From: Hyphomicrobium sp. LHD-15
Lineage (GTDB): Bacteria; Pseudomonadota; Alphaproteobacteria; Rhizobiales; Hyphomicrobiaceae
Assembly: GCF_031157355.1 (NCBI RefSeq)
Contig: NZ_JAVIFT010000002.1
Span: forward strand, 1,164,501-1,228,500
DNA: 64,000 bases
Reading direction: 5' to 3'
The stretch's first letter is position 1. Each line of letters starts with the position of its first letter. The translations under genes and the position numbers were made by a program. Shown here piece after piece: positions 27,140 through 34,317 of the stretch. The notes under the pieces were generated by a model. The model saw nothing but the letters and a program-made list of their open reading frames with translations. It was not told the DNA's origin and ran no database searches.

Positions 27140-27373
27140 TTGAATTTTCAAGCAACCTCGAATGGCGAAGCTCAGCTTTGCGGTTTTTCATCGCGGTTAT
27201 TTCCTATCCATTTCGATGTTGTGATAGCCGGGACCGGAGTGGGTGAGGCGTCTTCAGGATGCGCGCTGGCTAAATCCGGCCTTGGTATGACTCATTCGGA
27301 AAATGGTGTGGATCCACCTGCGCCGATGGAATTGAAACAGATCAGCTCCAAGATCATCAATGGCCCTATCTGA
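27140..27373 (+). pseudogene. Possible relic of an FAD/NAD-binding flavoprotein (N-terminal Rossmann unit)
   Basis: Codons from about 27203 read PIHFDVVIAGTGVGEASSG then CALAKSGLGMTHSENG. This is a beta-strand, GxGxxE loop, alpha-helix and strand ending in an acidic residue, as at the start of FAD-binding enzymes. The HFDVVIAGTG...E form is especially like Rab escort/GDI-type sequences. The frame stops 32 codons later at 27373 and I cannot follow it in other frames. No proper start or ribosome site is seen. It may be a gene remnant or a coincidence. Confidence 0.3.
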
Positions 27374-27597
27374 TTTCGAGTTCCCTGGACGGACAAGCAA
27401 TTAGAGAGTTTTTTACCGCATTGGTGCGGTAGCTCTTTGCGTGGCCAACCGTAATCAGGATGCGCGTCGCAGCATGAAAACGTGCTGGCACAACGTGGGC
27501 CGGCACAATTTTTCTGTTACCAACAAAGTGAAATTCAATCCCGTTCGATAGGGCCTGGCGCTATTCTGATCGCGGTTGGTGAAAGGCGGAGGAATAA

Positions 27598-27885
27598 ATG
27601 CCAACACTCGATCAATTCATCGTCTGGATCATCGTCGGACTTCTCGGCGGCAGCCTCGCCGGGCTGATCGTCAAATGGGACCGCGAAGGTTTCGGGAGGA
27701 TCCGCAATCTGGGCCTTGGGCTCTTGGGCGCTTTCGTAGGCGGCCTGTTGTTCCGGCTGCTTGGATTGTTTCCCGGACTCGACACCGTCTCGATCTCGCT
27801 CCGGGATGTGGTATCGGCTTTTATTGGTTCACTGATCGTGCTGACCGGTCTGTGGTTCTGGCAACGGTCCAAACCGCCGCTCTGA
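27598..27885 (+). CDS. GlsB/YeaQ/YmgE-type membrane protein
   Basis: A 95-residue protein with three hydrophobic helices, Gly-rich motifs (VGLLGGSLAGLIVK, LGLLGAFVGGLLFRLLG, FIGSLIVLTGLWFW) and a short basic C-terminus. It fits the transglycosylase-associated/GlsB stress-response membrane family, though the fit is loose. GGAGGAA lies just before ATG 27598. Function in this family is poorly known, often linked to envelope stress. It is monocistronic. Confidence 0.65.
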   Translation: MPTLDQFIVWIIVGLLGGSLAGLIVKWDREGFGRIRNLGLGLLGAFVGGLLFRLLGLFPGLDTVSISLRDVVSAFIGSLIVLTGLWFWQRSKPPL

Positions 27886-28192
27886 GGGAGCGCCTGCGCT
27901 TGTTCGCAGCCCCATTGACACAACGCGTGCTGCTGCCCATTCTTTGTGCATGATTTCAGTGGCGGCTTTTCATCTCAAGCTTCCCCGAGAGGGAACCGAA
28001 GTCGCGGGCCTGTAGCCCCGGCTTGGTTGTGCCGTTCCATGTCCCCGAGCCGGGGGGCGTTCTGATCCTCTCCCTCATTTCGCGCCACGTTCGCTCCGGA
28101 TGTGGCTTCTCGTAACAGCGCGACGCGTGACCCGCGCCTGTGCGTGCCTTTTTGCGCGCTCGGCATCGCGCCTCCTCCTTTGAGGTTTTGAC
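27886..28192. other. Gap before rnk-like gene
   Basis: No plus-strand gene is seen. The minus strand has a 63-codon frame with a very good ribosome site, listed separately. CCTCCTCCTTTGAGG before the rnk-like start doubles as that site on the other strand. Confidence 0.4.
27975..28166 (-). CDS. Possible small basic protein (63 residues)
   Basis: ATG at 28166 on the minus strand is preceded by AAAGGAGGAGG with a seven-base spacer, a near-perfect Shine-Dalgarno. The frame runs 63 codons (MPSAQKGTHRRGSRVALL...) and ends RFPLGEA. It is polar and basic, without hydrophobic segments or known motif. It is divergent from the rnk-like gene, 27 bases apart. The ribosome site is the only strong evidence. 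Confidence 0.3.
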   Translation of the reverse strand: MPSAQKGTHRRGSRVALLREATSGANVARNEGEDQNAPRLGDMERHNQAGATGPRLRFPLGEA

Positions 28193-28612
28193 ATGATCTA
28201 TCACCCACCCACCGATGCGCTTCCGCGCATATTCGTCGGCGAACGCGAGGAGACCCGACTCACAACGCTTGCGACCTCCGCCATGCAGGCCGGCCGATCG
28301 GTGCTTGTCGCGCGGGTTCTTCTGGCCGAGATGGAGCGCGCGGAAATCGTGCCCGACGCGGCCTTGCCGTCATCCGTGGTGCGCATGAATTCGCGCGTCG
28401 TGTTCGATGTCGACGGCGGTGATCGGCGCGAGGGCGTGGTGGTGTTTCCCGGGGAAGCCAACATCGACGAGGGAAAGATCTCGATCCTGACGCCGATCGG
28501 TGCGGCTTTGATCGGACTTTCGCCGGGGCAGATGATGATGCTGAGAGGCGCGGATGGGCGGGCCCATAAGCTTCGCGTGATCTCAGTCGAGGCGCCATTG
28601 CCTGGGGCCTGA
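28193..28612 (+). CDS. Rnk-like GreA/GreB-fold RNA polymerase-binding protein
   Basis: A 139-residue protein with a short N-terminal part and a C-terminal FKBP-like domain as in GreA/GreB and Rnk: PSSVVRMNSRVVFDVD, VVVFPGEANIDEGKISILTPIGAALIGLSPGQ. Rnk (regulator of nucleoside diphosphate kinase) binds RNA polymerase but has a shortened coiled coil and does not act as a cleavage factor. The role here is inferred. GAGG lies seven bases before ATG 28193. Confidence 0.82.
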   Translation: MIYHPPTDALPRIFVGEREETRLTTLATSAMQAGRSVLVARVLLAEMERAEIVPDAALPSSVVRMNSRVVFDVDGGDRREGVVVFPGEANIDEGKISILTPIGAALIGLSPGQMMMLRGADGRAHKLRVISVEAPLPGA

Positions 28613-28807
28613 CCCGAATGTCCGGCGGCGGTTTACCACGTTACGCGTGGGGCCGCGGCCGGGCGTGCGCGTCCATAAGCTCCGGTTACTGCGAACAGTA
28701 AGTTCATTTGCTGCTCTCACCGGTTTGTGGCAGCCTTTCCGGATAGTTATGGCAAGAAACCGCTCGCGCGCGTCTAACGCGGAAGACGGGCGTCAGGGAG
28801 GAATAGC

Positions 28808-29977
28808 GTGGGGCGTTTTTCGGCCTCTGCCGGCTCATGCGGAATCGGCGTCGCGAGCAGTAGCGCGCCGGCGGTGAACGACGCCGTGCGCGAGCTCAAG
28901 TCTCAGCTCACAGGCGACTTTCAGCACATCATTGCGCTGTTTTCCGTCGATTACGATGGGGCCGAGGTTGCGGCCGCGCTTGCGGAAGCGTTTCCCGACA
29001 TCGTGGTGAGCGGATGCTCGACCTCGGGCGGGATTGGTCCGGCGGGTCTCATGGAAAGCGGTCTGCTGCTGATCGCATTTCCGCGCCAGGGCTTTTACAT
29101 CCAGACCGGCGTGATCGAAGACGTCGGAGCCTCAGGCGTCGAGCGGGCAAGCGAGCTTGTCCGAGAGCTCAAGTCCAAGATTGGTGCGAAGCAGGGCGAC
29201 GGGAAGCTCGCCGAGCGCGTGTTCGGCATCATGCTGGTGGACGGGCTTTCCAATTCCGAAGAGCTGTTGGTTGCAGCCGTGCATTGGGCCTGTGGCGACA
29301 TGCAGCTCATCGGCGGATCGGCCGGAGACGGGCTCACCTTCGAACGCACGTCGCTTATTCACGGCGGGCGTGCGCTCGAACGCAGTGCCGTCCTGATCAT
29401 GGTCGAGAGCGAGTTTCCGTTCCGCATCTTCAAGACTTCGAACTTCGAGCCGACACAGATCAAGCTCGTGGTCACCGCGGCGGATACGGAAAATCGCACC
29501 GTGCACGAGCTCAACGCTGAGCCCGCCGCACGCGAATACGCTTCCGCAATCGGATTGATGCCCGACGAGCTGGGGCCGTTCAGCTTCGCATCCTATCCGC
29601 TCGTGGTGAAGGTCGGTGGCGATTACTACTGCCGTTCGATACGCAATATGAATCCGGACGGAAGCCTGTCGTTCTTTTGTGCCATAGACGAAGGTCTGGT
29701 GTTCACGGTGGCGCGCCCCAAGGATATGCTGAGTTCCACGGCACGCACACTCGAAGACCTCGATCAGGCGCTTGGCGGCATCGATCTCGTGTTGGGCTTC
29801 GATTGCGTGCTGAGACGTCTCGATGCGGAGAACCGGCAGGTTCGCAGGCAGATGGAAGACCTCTACAGGAATTATAGCGTCGTCGGATTTCATACCTACG
29901 GCGAACAGCTCAACGCCATGCACCTCAACCAAACGCTGACGGGCGTGGCGTTCGGATCGCGGCGAGGCGCGCGGTGA
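28808..29977 (+). CDS. FIST-domain sensor protein (NosP-like)
   Basis: The 389-residue cytosolic protein has FIST_N and FIST_C domains. Visible motifs are VSGCSTSGGIGPAG and LIGGSAGDGLTFERT in the N-terminal half, and YPLVVKVGGDYYCRSIRNMNPDGSL plus LVLGFDCVLRRL in the C-terminal half. FIST proteins bind small ligands. The NosP subgroup binds heme and nitric oxide and controls a co-encoded soluble histidine kinase. The GTG start at 28808 has AGGGAGGA upstream. Its stop overlaps the start of the hybrid kinase (GTGA), so the two are translated together. The NosP assignment rests on length and context; ligand binding is not shown. Confidence 0.85.
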   Translation: MGRFSASAGSCGIGVASSSAPAVNDAVRELKSQLTGDFQHIIALFSVDYDGAEVAAALAEAFPDIVVSGCSTSGGIGPAGLMESGLLLIAFPRQGFYIQTGVIEDVGASGVERASELVRELKSKIGAKQGDGKLAERVFGIMLVDGLSNSEELLVAAVHWACGDMQLIGGSAGDGLTFERTSLIHGGRALERSAVLIMVESEFPFRIFKTSNFEPTQIKLVVTAADTENRTVHELNAEPAAREYASAIGLMPDELGPFSFASYPLVVKVGGDYYCRSIRNMNPDGSLSFFCAIDEGLVFTVARPKDMLSSTARTLEDLDQALGGIDLVLGFDCVLRRLDAENRQVRRQMEDLYRNYSVVGFHTYGEQLNAMHLNQTLTGVAFGSRRGAR

Positions 29978-31359
29978 CGAACGAGATCCGTTCGAGCTTC
30001 ATTTCGACCGACGACGTCATCGAGGATCTCGAGCGGCGCAACGAGAAGCTCGCCAAGATCAACGCCGCGCTGATGCAGCGCGTCGAGCGGTCCATGGACT
30101 ATCAGGCAAATGCCTATTCCATGTTCCAGACGGCGATCGGTCTCGAAACGCAGGTCAGGGCGCGCACGGAAGAGCTCAAGGCTGCTCTCAACCGGCTCGA
30201 GCGGGCCAACAGCCAGTTGACGTCTGCGCGCGATGGCGCCGAGCGCGCCAACCGGTTCAAGACGCGCTTTTTCACTGCTGTCGGGCATGATCTCCTGCAG
30301 CCGCTGCATGCGGCGCGCCTCTCGCTTTCGGCGCTAGGAGAGATCCACGGCGACCAGCATCACACCCGGCTCATTGGGCAAGTCGATCACGCGCTTTCGA
30401 CGATCGAGGAGCTGCTTCGCACCATTCTCGATTTGTCGAAGCTCGACTCGGGCGCGATCAAGCCGTCGCTGCAGCCGGTCGAAATCCCGGACCTGTTCCG
30501 CTCGGTTCTAGTCGATATCGAGCCGATCGCGCGGGCGAAAGGGCTGCTCGTCACGATGCGGTCTCGCGATGTCGCGGTGACGTCCGATCCGCTGATGTTG
30601 CGGCGTATTCTGCAGAACCTGCTCGCCAATGCAGTGCAGTATACGGAGCGCGGCCGGGTGCTGCTCTCGTGCCGCAAGCGGGGCGCGCATTTCCGTATCG
30701 ACGTGTGGGATACGGGGCCGGGTATCGCGCCCTCCGAGCAGAGCAAAATTTTCGAGGAGTTCCATCGTGGGGCCGCCGGGCAGCGGTCGCATGCGGGTGG
30801 CTTCGGTATCGGGCTTGCGATCATCTCGCGCATGGCCGAAGCGCTGGGACATAGGATCGAGCTTTGCTCGGAAACCGGTCGCGGAACTCGCTTCTCCGTG
30901 TTCGTCCCGATCGCCGGGGATGCGGTGACCCATCGTGCGAGCGGCGCCCGCGACCGGCAATCCGCCGCTTCGCGTGCGTATGGCCTTGCGGCGATGAAGG
31001 TGATCGTGATCGACAACGATGCGGGCGTGCGGGATGCGATGCGGGCGCTGTTGGACCGCTGGGGGTGCGATTCGCGTCTTATCGCGGGGCTCGCCGACGT
31101 CGAGGATCTGATCGGCAATGAGCCGGGTTTCCGCCCGGACATCATCCTTGCCGATTTTCATCTCGACAACGGCGAGCAGGGGCTCGACGCGGTCACGCGG
31201 CTGCGTGGGGAAGCGCTGATTTCTATCCCGACCGTGGTGATCACGGCCGATCATTCGGCGGAGGTTGCGGAGGCCGTCGCCAAGGCCGGATGCGAGATTC
31301 TGCGCAAGCCGGTGAAGCCTGCGGAGCTTCGCGCCCTGATCACGCATCTTGTCGGTTGA
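29974..31359 (+). CDS. Soluble hybrid histidine kinase (NahK/ErcS'-like)
   Basis: A 461-residue kinase without transmembrane segments. An N-terminal coiled coil (about residues 15-95) leads into a HisKA-type box, VGHDLLQPLHAARLSL, with phosphoacceptor H105. The HATPase domain carries the N box (LLANAVQYTERG), G1 (DTGPGIAP) and G2 (GGFGIGLAI). A C-terminal receiver domain has acidic residues near VIVIDNDAG, phosphoacceptor D394 in IILADFHLD, and the KP lysine (LRKPVKP). Architecture and its FIST neighbour match NahK-type kinases. Phosphate is likely passed on to the divergent LuxR-type regulator, possibly through a phosphotransfer protein encoded elsewhere. GTG start at 29974, overlapping the FIST gene. 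Confidence 0.92.
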   Translation: MTNEIRSSFISTDDVIEDLERRNEKLAKINAALMQRVERSMDYQANAYSMFQTAIGLETQVRARTEELKAALNRLERANSQLTSARDGAERANRFKTRFFTAVGHDLLQPLHAARLSLSALGEIHGDQHHTRLIGQVDHALSTIEELLRTILDLSKLDSGAIKPSLQPVEIPDLFRSVLVDIEPIARAKGLLVTMRSRDVAVTSDPLMLRRILQNLLANAVQYTERGRVLLSCRKRGAHFRIDVWDTGPGIAPSEQSKIFEEFHRGAAGQRSHAGGFGIGLAIISRMAEALGHRIELCSETGRGTRFSVFVPIAGDAVTHRASGARDRQSAASRAYGLAAMKVIVIDNDAGVRDAMRALLDRWGCDSRLIAGLADVEDLIGNEPGFRPDIILADFHLDNGEQGLDAVTRLRGEALISIPTVVITADHSAEVAEAVAKAGCEILRKPVKPAELRALITHLVG

Positions 31360-31405
31360 ATTTTGTCGATTGAATTCGGCGACCGCCCGGACCGGCGGCT
31401 GGCGA

Positions 31406-32107
31406 TCAGGACGACGACGAGCCGGCCGGATTTTTGTCAGCTTCCTTGGCGCTCGCGCCGAGGATGGCGTCGTAGTCGAGGCGTGCAACCTCGATCACGG
31501 CCTGTGTTCGCGAGACGACGTTGAGCTTGCGCATGATCTCCGACACGTGCGCCTTGATCGTCGTTTCGCCGACGCCGAGCTCGTGGGCGATCTGTTTGTT
31601 CAGCATGCCCAGGCGGACCATCTGCAAAACGCGAAGCTGCTGGCGCGTAAGCGAAGCGACACGGGCTGCGAGATCGGGCTCGCGCGTGGTGGCGCCTTCG
31701 GGCCGGGGCGGCTCGTAGCCCTTCGGCAGAACGACGAGGCCGGCCATGACGTCCTGGATTGCTTCGGCCAAATCGCGCTTTTTTACGGATTTCGAAATGT
31801 AACCGGCCGCGCCGCAGGTCATCGCTTCATGGACGATGCGGGGATCCTCGTGGGCGGAAACGACGAGAATGGGCTGCTTCGGCCGGGCGGCGCGGAGCTC
31901 GATCAAGCCGTCGAAGCCACGCGTTCCGGGCATTGTCAGATCGAGGAGCAGAAGGTCGAAGGGCTGGTCGCTATTCAGGGCGTCGAGCGCCGCGGCGACG
32001 GATGAGGCTTCGACGATCTCAGCCTCCGGGTAGGCGGATTCGATCGCGAGCTGAAGCGCTTCGCGGAAGAGCGGGTGATCGTCGACGATCAAGAATCTGA
32101 CCGTCAT
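31406..32107 (-). CDS. NarL/FixJ-type response regulator
   Basis: A 233-residue DNA-binding response regulator. The receiver domain has D9/D10, phosphoacceptor D56 (LLLLDLTMPG), a VVSAHED threonine/serine position, and the conserved lysine in YISKSVKK. The C-terminal LuxR helix-turn-helix reads LTRQQLRVLQMVRLGMLNKQIAHELGVGETTIKAHVSEIMRKL. It converges with the hybrid kinase, 46 bases apart, making it the obvious output partner. In pseudomonads a similar FIST/kinase/LuxR trio regulates alcohol oxidation, so a methylotrophy or respiration target is conceivable. Confidence 0.93.
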   Translation of the reverse strand: MTVRFLIVDDHPLFREALQLAIESAYPEAEIVEASSVAAALDALNSDQPFDLLLLDLTMPGTRGFDGLIELRAARPKQPILVVSAHEDPRIVHEAMTCGAAGYISKSVKKRDLAEAIQDVMAGLVVLPKGYEPPRPEGATTREPDLAARVASLTRQQLRVLQMVRLGMLNKQIAHELGVGETTIKAHVSEIMRKLNVVSRTQAVIEVARLDYDAILGASAKEADKNPAGSSSS

Positions 32108-32517
32108 TGCGAGCGTCCTCGGCTAGGGTTTGCCACATGGCCGGTCGGCAGCAACAGCTCTCTCAATCCAGTCAAAACCGGGAAATCCATCTCTCAGCCA
32201 AACTGTGTCAGTTGTGGCACGCGTGCGCCGGTTGGCAAGCAGAAAAGGCGGCAAAAGGTCAATTGGTGTGCAACGCAACGGCCGATGATCTCGCCGGGGG
32301 CCTTTGGGGCGCGCGGACTTGCTTAACATTGTCGCCGCGTGGTCATACGAAAGGCAGTTGAAATTCTAGCATCTTAGCCCGCCGGGTTTGGGACGCGCTG
32401 CAACTTGGAAACCCGGAAAGGCTTGTCTATAGTGCACCGCGTCAGGTGGGCCGGGGGGCCGGGCCGGAGGGTTTAGTGCCCGTTTTTCTGTAGGGCAATG
32501 GGGAGCTTAGGGCGGGA
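32108..32517. other. Divergent intergenic region, response regulator to stalk-protein gene
   Basis: No gene is supported; an 84-codon plus-strand frame lacks features. The region must hold the response-regulator promoter on the minus side. A good plus-strand promoter lies at 32405-32433. Confidence 0.5.
32405..32433 (+). promoter_or_regulatory. Sigma-70-type promoter of the OmpA-domain stalk gene
   Basis: TTGGAA (32405-32410), a 17-base spacer and TATAGT (32428-32433) give a good housekeeping promoter. A start near 32440 would leave a leader of about 78 bases before ATG 32518. Confidence 0.5.
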
Positions 32518-34092
32518 ATGAGGTGTAATCCTTCGCGTTGGCTTTGGGGCCTCATCCCGATCGCCATGCTGAGCTGGGGCACGTATTACCGTGAGCGCCC
32601 GAATGTCGAGGCCGATCTCACGGTGCGTTCGCTGGAGGCGCTCAGCGCGGCTGGCCAGCCCTGGGCGAAGGTCGAGGTTACCGGCCGCGACGCCATTATC
32701 ACAGGACGCGCAAACAAGGACGGAGAGCCGAAAGCGGCGCTCGACGCCGTGAGAGGCGTGTGGGGCATTCGCACCGTTCAGCTCAAGACGGATCTTTCTG
32801 AAACTCCGCCGCCGCCGGTTGCGATCGGACCGCAGGCCTTGCCGGCCGAGGCCCAAGCCGAAGCAGGCGCCAAGGCAAAAGCCGATGCTGAAGCGGCTGC
32901 CCTGAAGGCCAAGGAAGACGAAGCCGCCGCCGCGAAGGCCAAGGCGGAGGCAGACGCTGCTGAGGCAGAAGCTAAGGCGAAAGCAGATGCGGAAGCGGCT
33001 GCTCTGAAGGCTAAGGAAGACGAAGAGGCCGCTGCGAAGGCCAAGGCGGATGCAGACGCTGCTGAGGCTGAAGCCAAGGCGAAAGCAGATGCGGAAGCGG
33101 CTGCTCTGAAGGCCAAGGAAGATGAAGCCGCCGCTGCAAAGGCTAAGGCCGACGCAGACGCTGCTGACGCCGAAGCCAAGGCGAAAGCCGATGCAGAAGC
33201 GGCTACTCTGAAGGCCAAGGAAGACGAAGAGGCTGCCGCGAAGGCCAAGGCGGACGCTGCTGACGCCGAAGCCAAGGCGAAAGCCGATGCGGAAGCCGCC
33301 GCTGCAAAGGCCAAGGCGGAGGCGGACGCTGCTGACGCCGAAGCCAAGGCGAAAGCCGATGCAGAAGCGGCTACTCTGAAGGCCAAGGAAGACGAGGCTG
33401 CTGCTGCGAAGGCTAAGGCTGACGCAGACGCTGCTGACGCCGCAGCCAAGGCGAAAGCCGATGCGGAAGCAGCTGCCCTGAAGGCGAAGGAAGACGAAGA
33501 AGCCGCCGCGAAGGCCAAGGCCGAGGCGGAGGCTGCCGAAGCTGCAGCCAAGGCCAAGGCTGAAGCCGAAAAGGCGGCTCTCAAAGCCAAGCAGGACGCG
33601 GAAGCTGCTGCCGCTCAGAAGGCGAAGCAGGAAGCCGACATGGAGGCCGAGGCGAAAGCCGACGCCGAGCGTCAGAAGGCCGAAGCGGCCGCAAAGGCCA
33701 AGCCACGCGAGACATCCGACGAAACGCGTGCTTGTGAAAAGCGCCTTGCCGCCGCGGCCGAGCAGGGCGTGATCCTGTTCAAGCGCGCCAAGTCCGACAT
33801 CGATCCCAAGAGCTCGCTCACGATCGCGCGGCTCGCCGAGATCGTCAAAAACTGCCCGGGCATGCGCGTCGAGGTGGAGGGGCACACGGATTCCGAAGGC
33901 GAGCCTGATCGCAATCAGCGGCTTTCCGAGCGGCGTGCGCGGGCTGTCGTCAGAAGCCTGATCTATGCCGGCGTGCCCGAGGACCGACTGAATTCGGTCG
34001 GCCATGGCGCGACGCAGCCGGTCGCATCGAACGACACGAAAAAGGGGATGGCACGCAACAGGCGTATCGAGTTCAAGGTCTTCAAGGACTGA
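32518..34092 (+). CDS. Membrane-anchored BON/OmpA-domain protein with long repetitive Ala/Lys/Glu stalk
   Basis: The 524-residue protein has four parts. An N-terminal hydrophobic segment (residues 8-22) could be a signal anchor. A BON-like domain (about 32-93, VEVTGRDAIITGR...VRGVWGIRTVQL) follows. The low-complexity stalk (about 112-398) is made of roughly eight imperfect 34-residue units of the form AEAKAKADAEAAALKAKEDE plus EAAAKAKADADAAE. The C-terminal OmpA domain (about 410-524) has VEGHTDSEGEP, NQRLSERRARAVV and ARNRRIEF, which bind peptidoglycan. It probably ties membrane to cell wall. The stalk is likely helical and long. Repeat copy number may vary between strains. Confidence 0.85.
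   Translation: MRCNPSRWLWGLIPIAMLSWGTYYRERPNVEADLTVRSLEALSAAGQPWAKVEVTGRDAIITGRANKDGEPKAALDAVRGVWGIRTVQLKTDLSETPPPPVAIGPQALPAEAQAEAGAKAKADAEAAALKAKEDEAAAAKAKAEADAAEAEAKAKADAEAAALKAKEDEEAAAKAKADADAAEAEAKAKADAEAAALKAKEDEAAAAKAKADADAADAEAKAKADAEAATLKAKEDEEAAAKAKADAADAEAKAKADAEAAAAKAKAEADAADAEAKAKADAEAATLKAKEDEAAAAKAKADADAADAAAKAKADAEAAALKAKEDEEAAAKAKAEAEAAEAAAKAKAEAEKAALKAKQDAEAAAAQKAKQEADMEAEAKADAERQKAEAAAKAKPRETSDETRACEKRLAAAAEQGVILFKRAKSDIDPKSSLTIARLAEIVKNCPGMRVEVEGHTDSEGEPDRNQRLSERRARAVVRSLIYAGVPEDRLNSVGHGATQPVASNDTKKGMARNRRIEFKVFKD
32851..33711 (+). repeat. Coding tandem repeats of about 102 bp in the stalk gene
   Basis: About eight imperfect 102-bp units (two are shortened, to about 96 and 72 bp) encode the Ala/Lys/Glu/Asp stalk. 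Units differ at synonymous positions, so the array is not brand new, but its length differences show past slippage or recombination. The strong periodicity creates long empty frames on the opposite strand that are not genes. Confidence 0.85.
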
Positions 34093-34140
34093 GGTCGTGC
34101 GCGCTGGGGCGAAATAGGGTTTGAGCTGGGGGACGGCGAG

Positions 34141-34239
34141 ATGGATTACCTGGTCGTAAAGCTGTTCTGGTATCTGGCGGCGGCATTTGCCATCGGGCTT
34201 GTCGTCGGGTGGATCAGCTGCGGGCGTGTCGAAGACTGA
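34141..34239 (+). CDS. Possible 32-residue membrane peptide
   Basis: ATG 34141 opens a 32-codon frame with one transmembrane helix (about residues 4-25, LVVKLFWYLAAAFAIGLVVGW) and a short tail ISCGRVED. GGGGGA lies about six bases upstream. It sits 48 bases after the OmpA-domain gene and 78 before the H3TH stalk gene, in the same direction, suggesting a three-gene unit. No family is recognised. Confidence 0.5.
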   Translation: MDYLVVKLFWYLAAAFAIGLVVGWISCGRVED

Positions 34240-34317
34240 GCCTCGGCATCGACGTGCATTGTCCCGAGTAACCGGGATGCACGCGGGGCTGCGGTCTTTG
34301 AAAGGGAGTTGGTGCGA

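Larger units (their letters stand above)
26795..27597. other. Gene-poor 0.8-kb region after the RND operon
   Basis: The region holds no confident gene. Two items are listed separately: an 84-codon cysteine-rich frame on the minus strand and a 77-codon plus-strand frame with a flavoprotein-like Rossmann motif that stops early. Base composition is lower in GC in 27085-27600 than in flanking genes. It looks like a decaying or recently acquired stretch. Confidence 0.45.

Noticed and set aside
32851-33711. Regular repeats suggesting a CRISPR array
   Set aside because: The repeats are contiguous, about 102 bp, without unique spacers, and in frame inside a protein with recognised domains.
32473-34005. 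510-codon minus-strand frame rich in Leu, Gly, Arg and Phe opposite the stalk gene
   Set aside because: It mirrors the repetitive Ala/Lys/Glu codons of the plus-strand gene and has no start context or domain; the plus strand has clear BON and OmpA domains.
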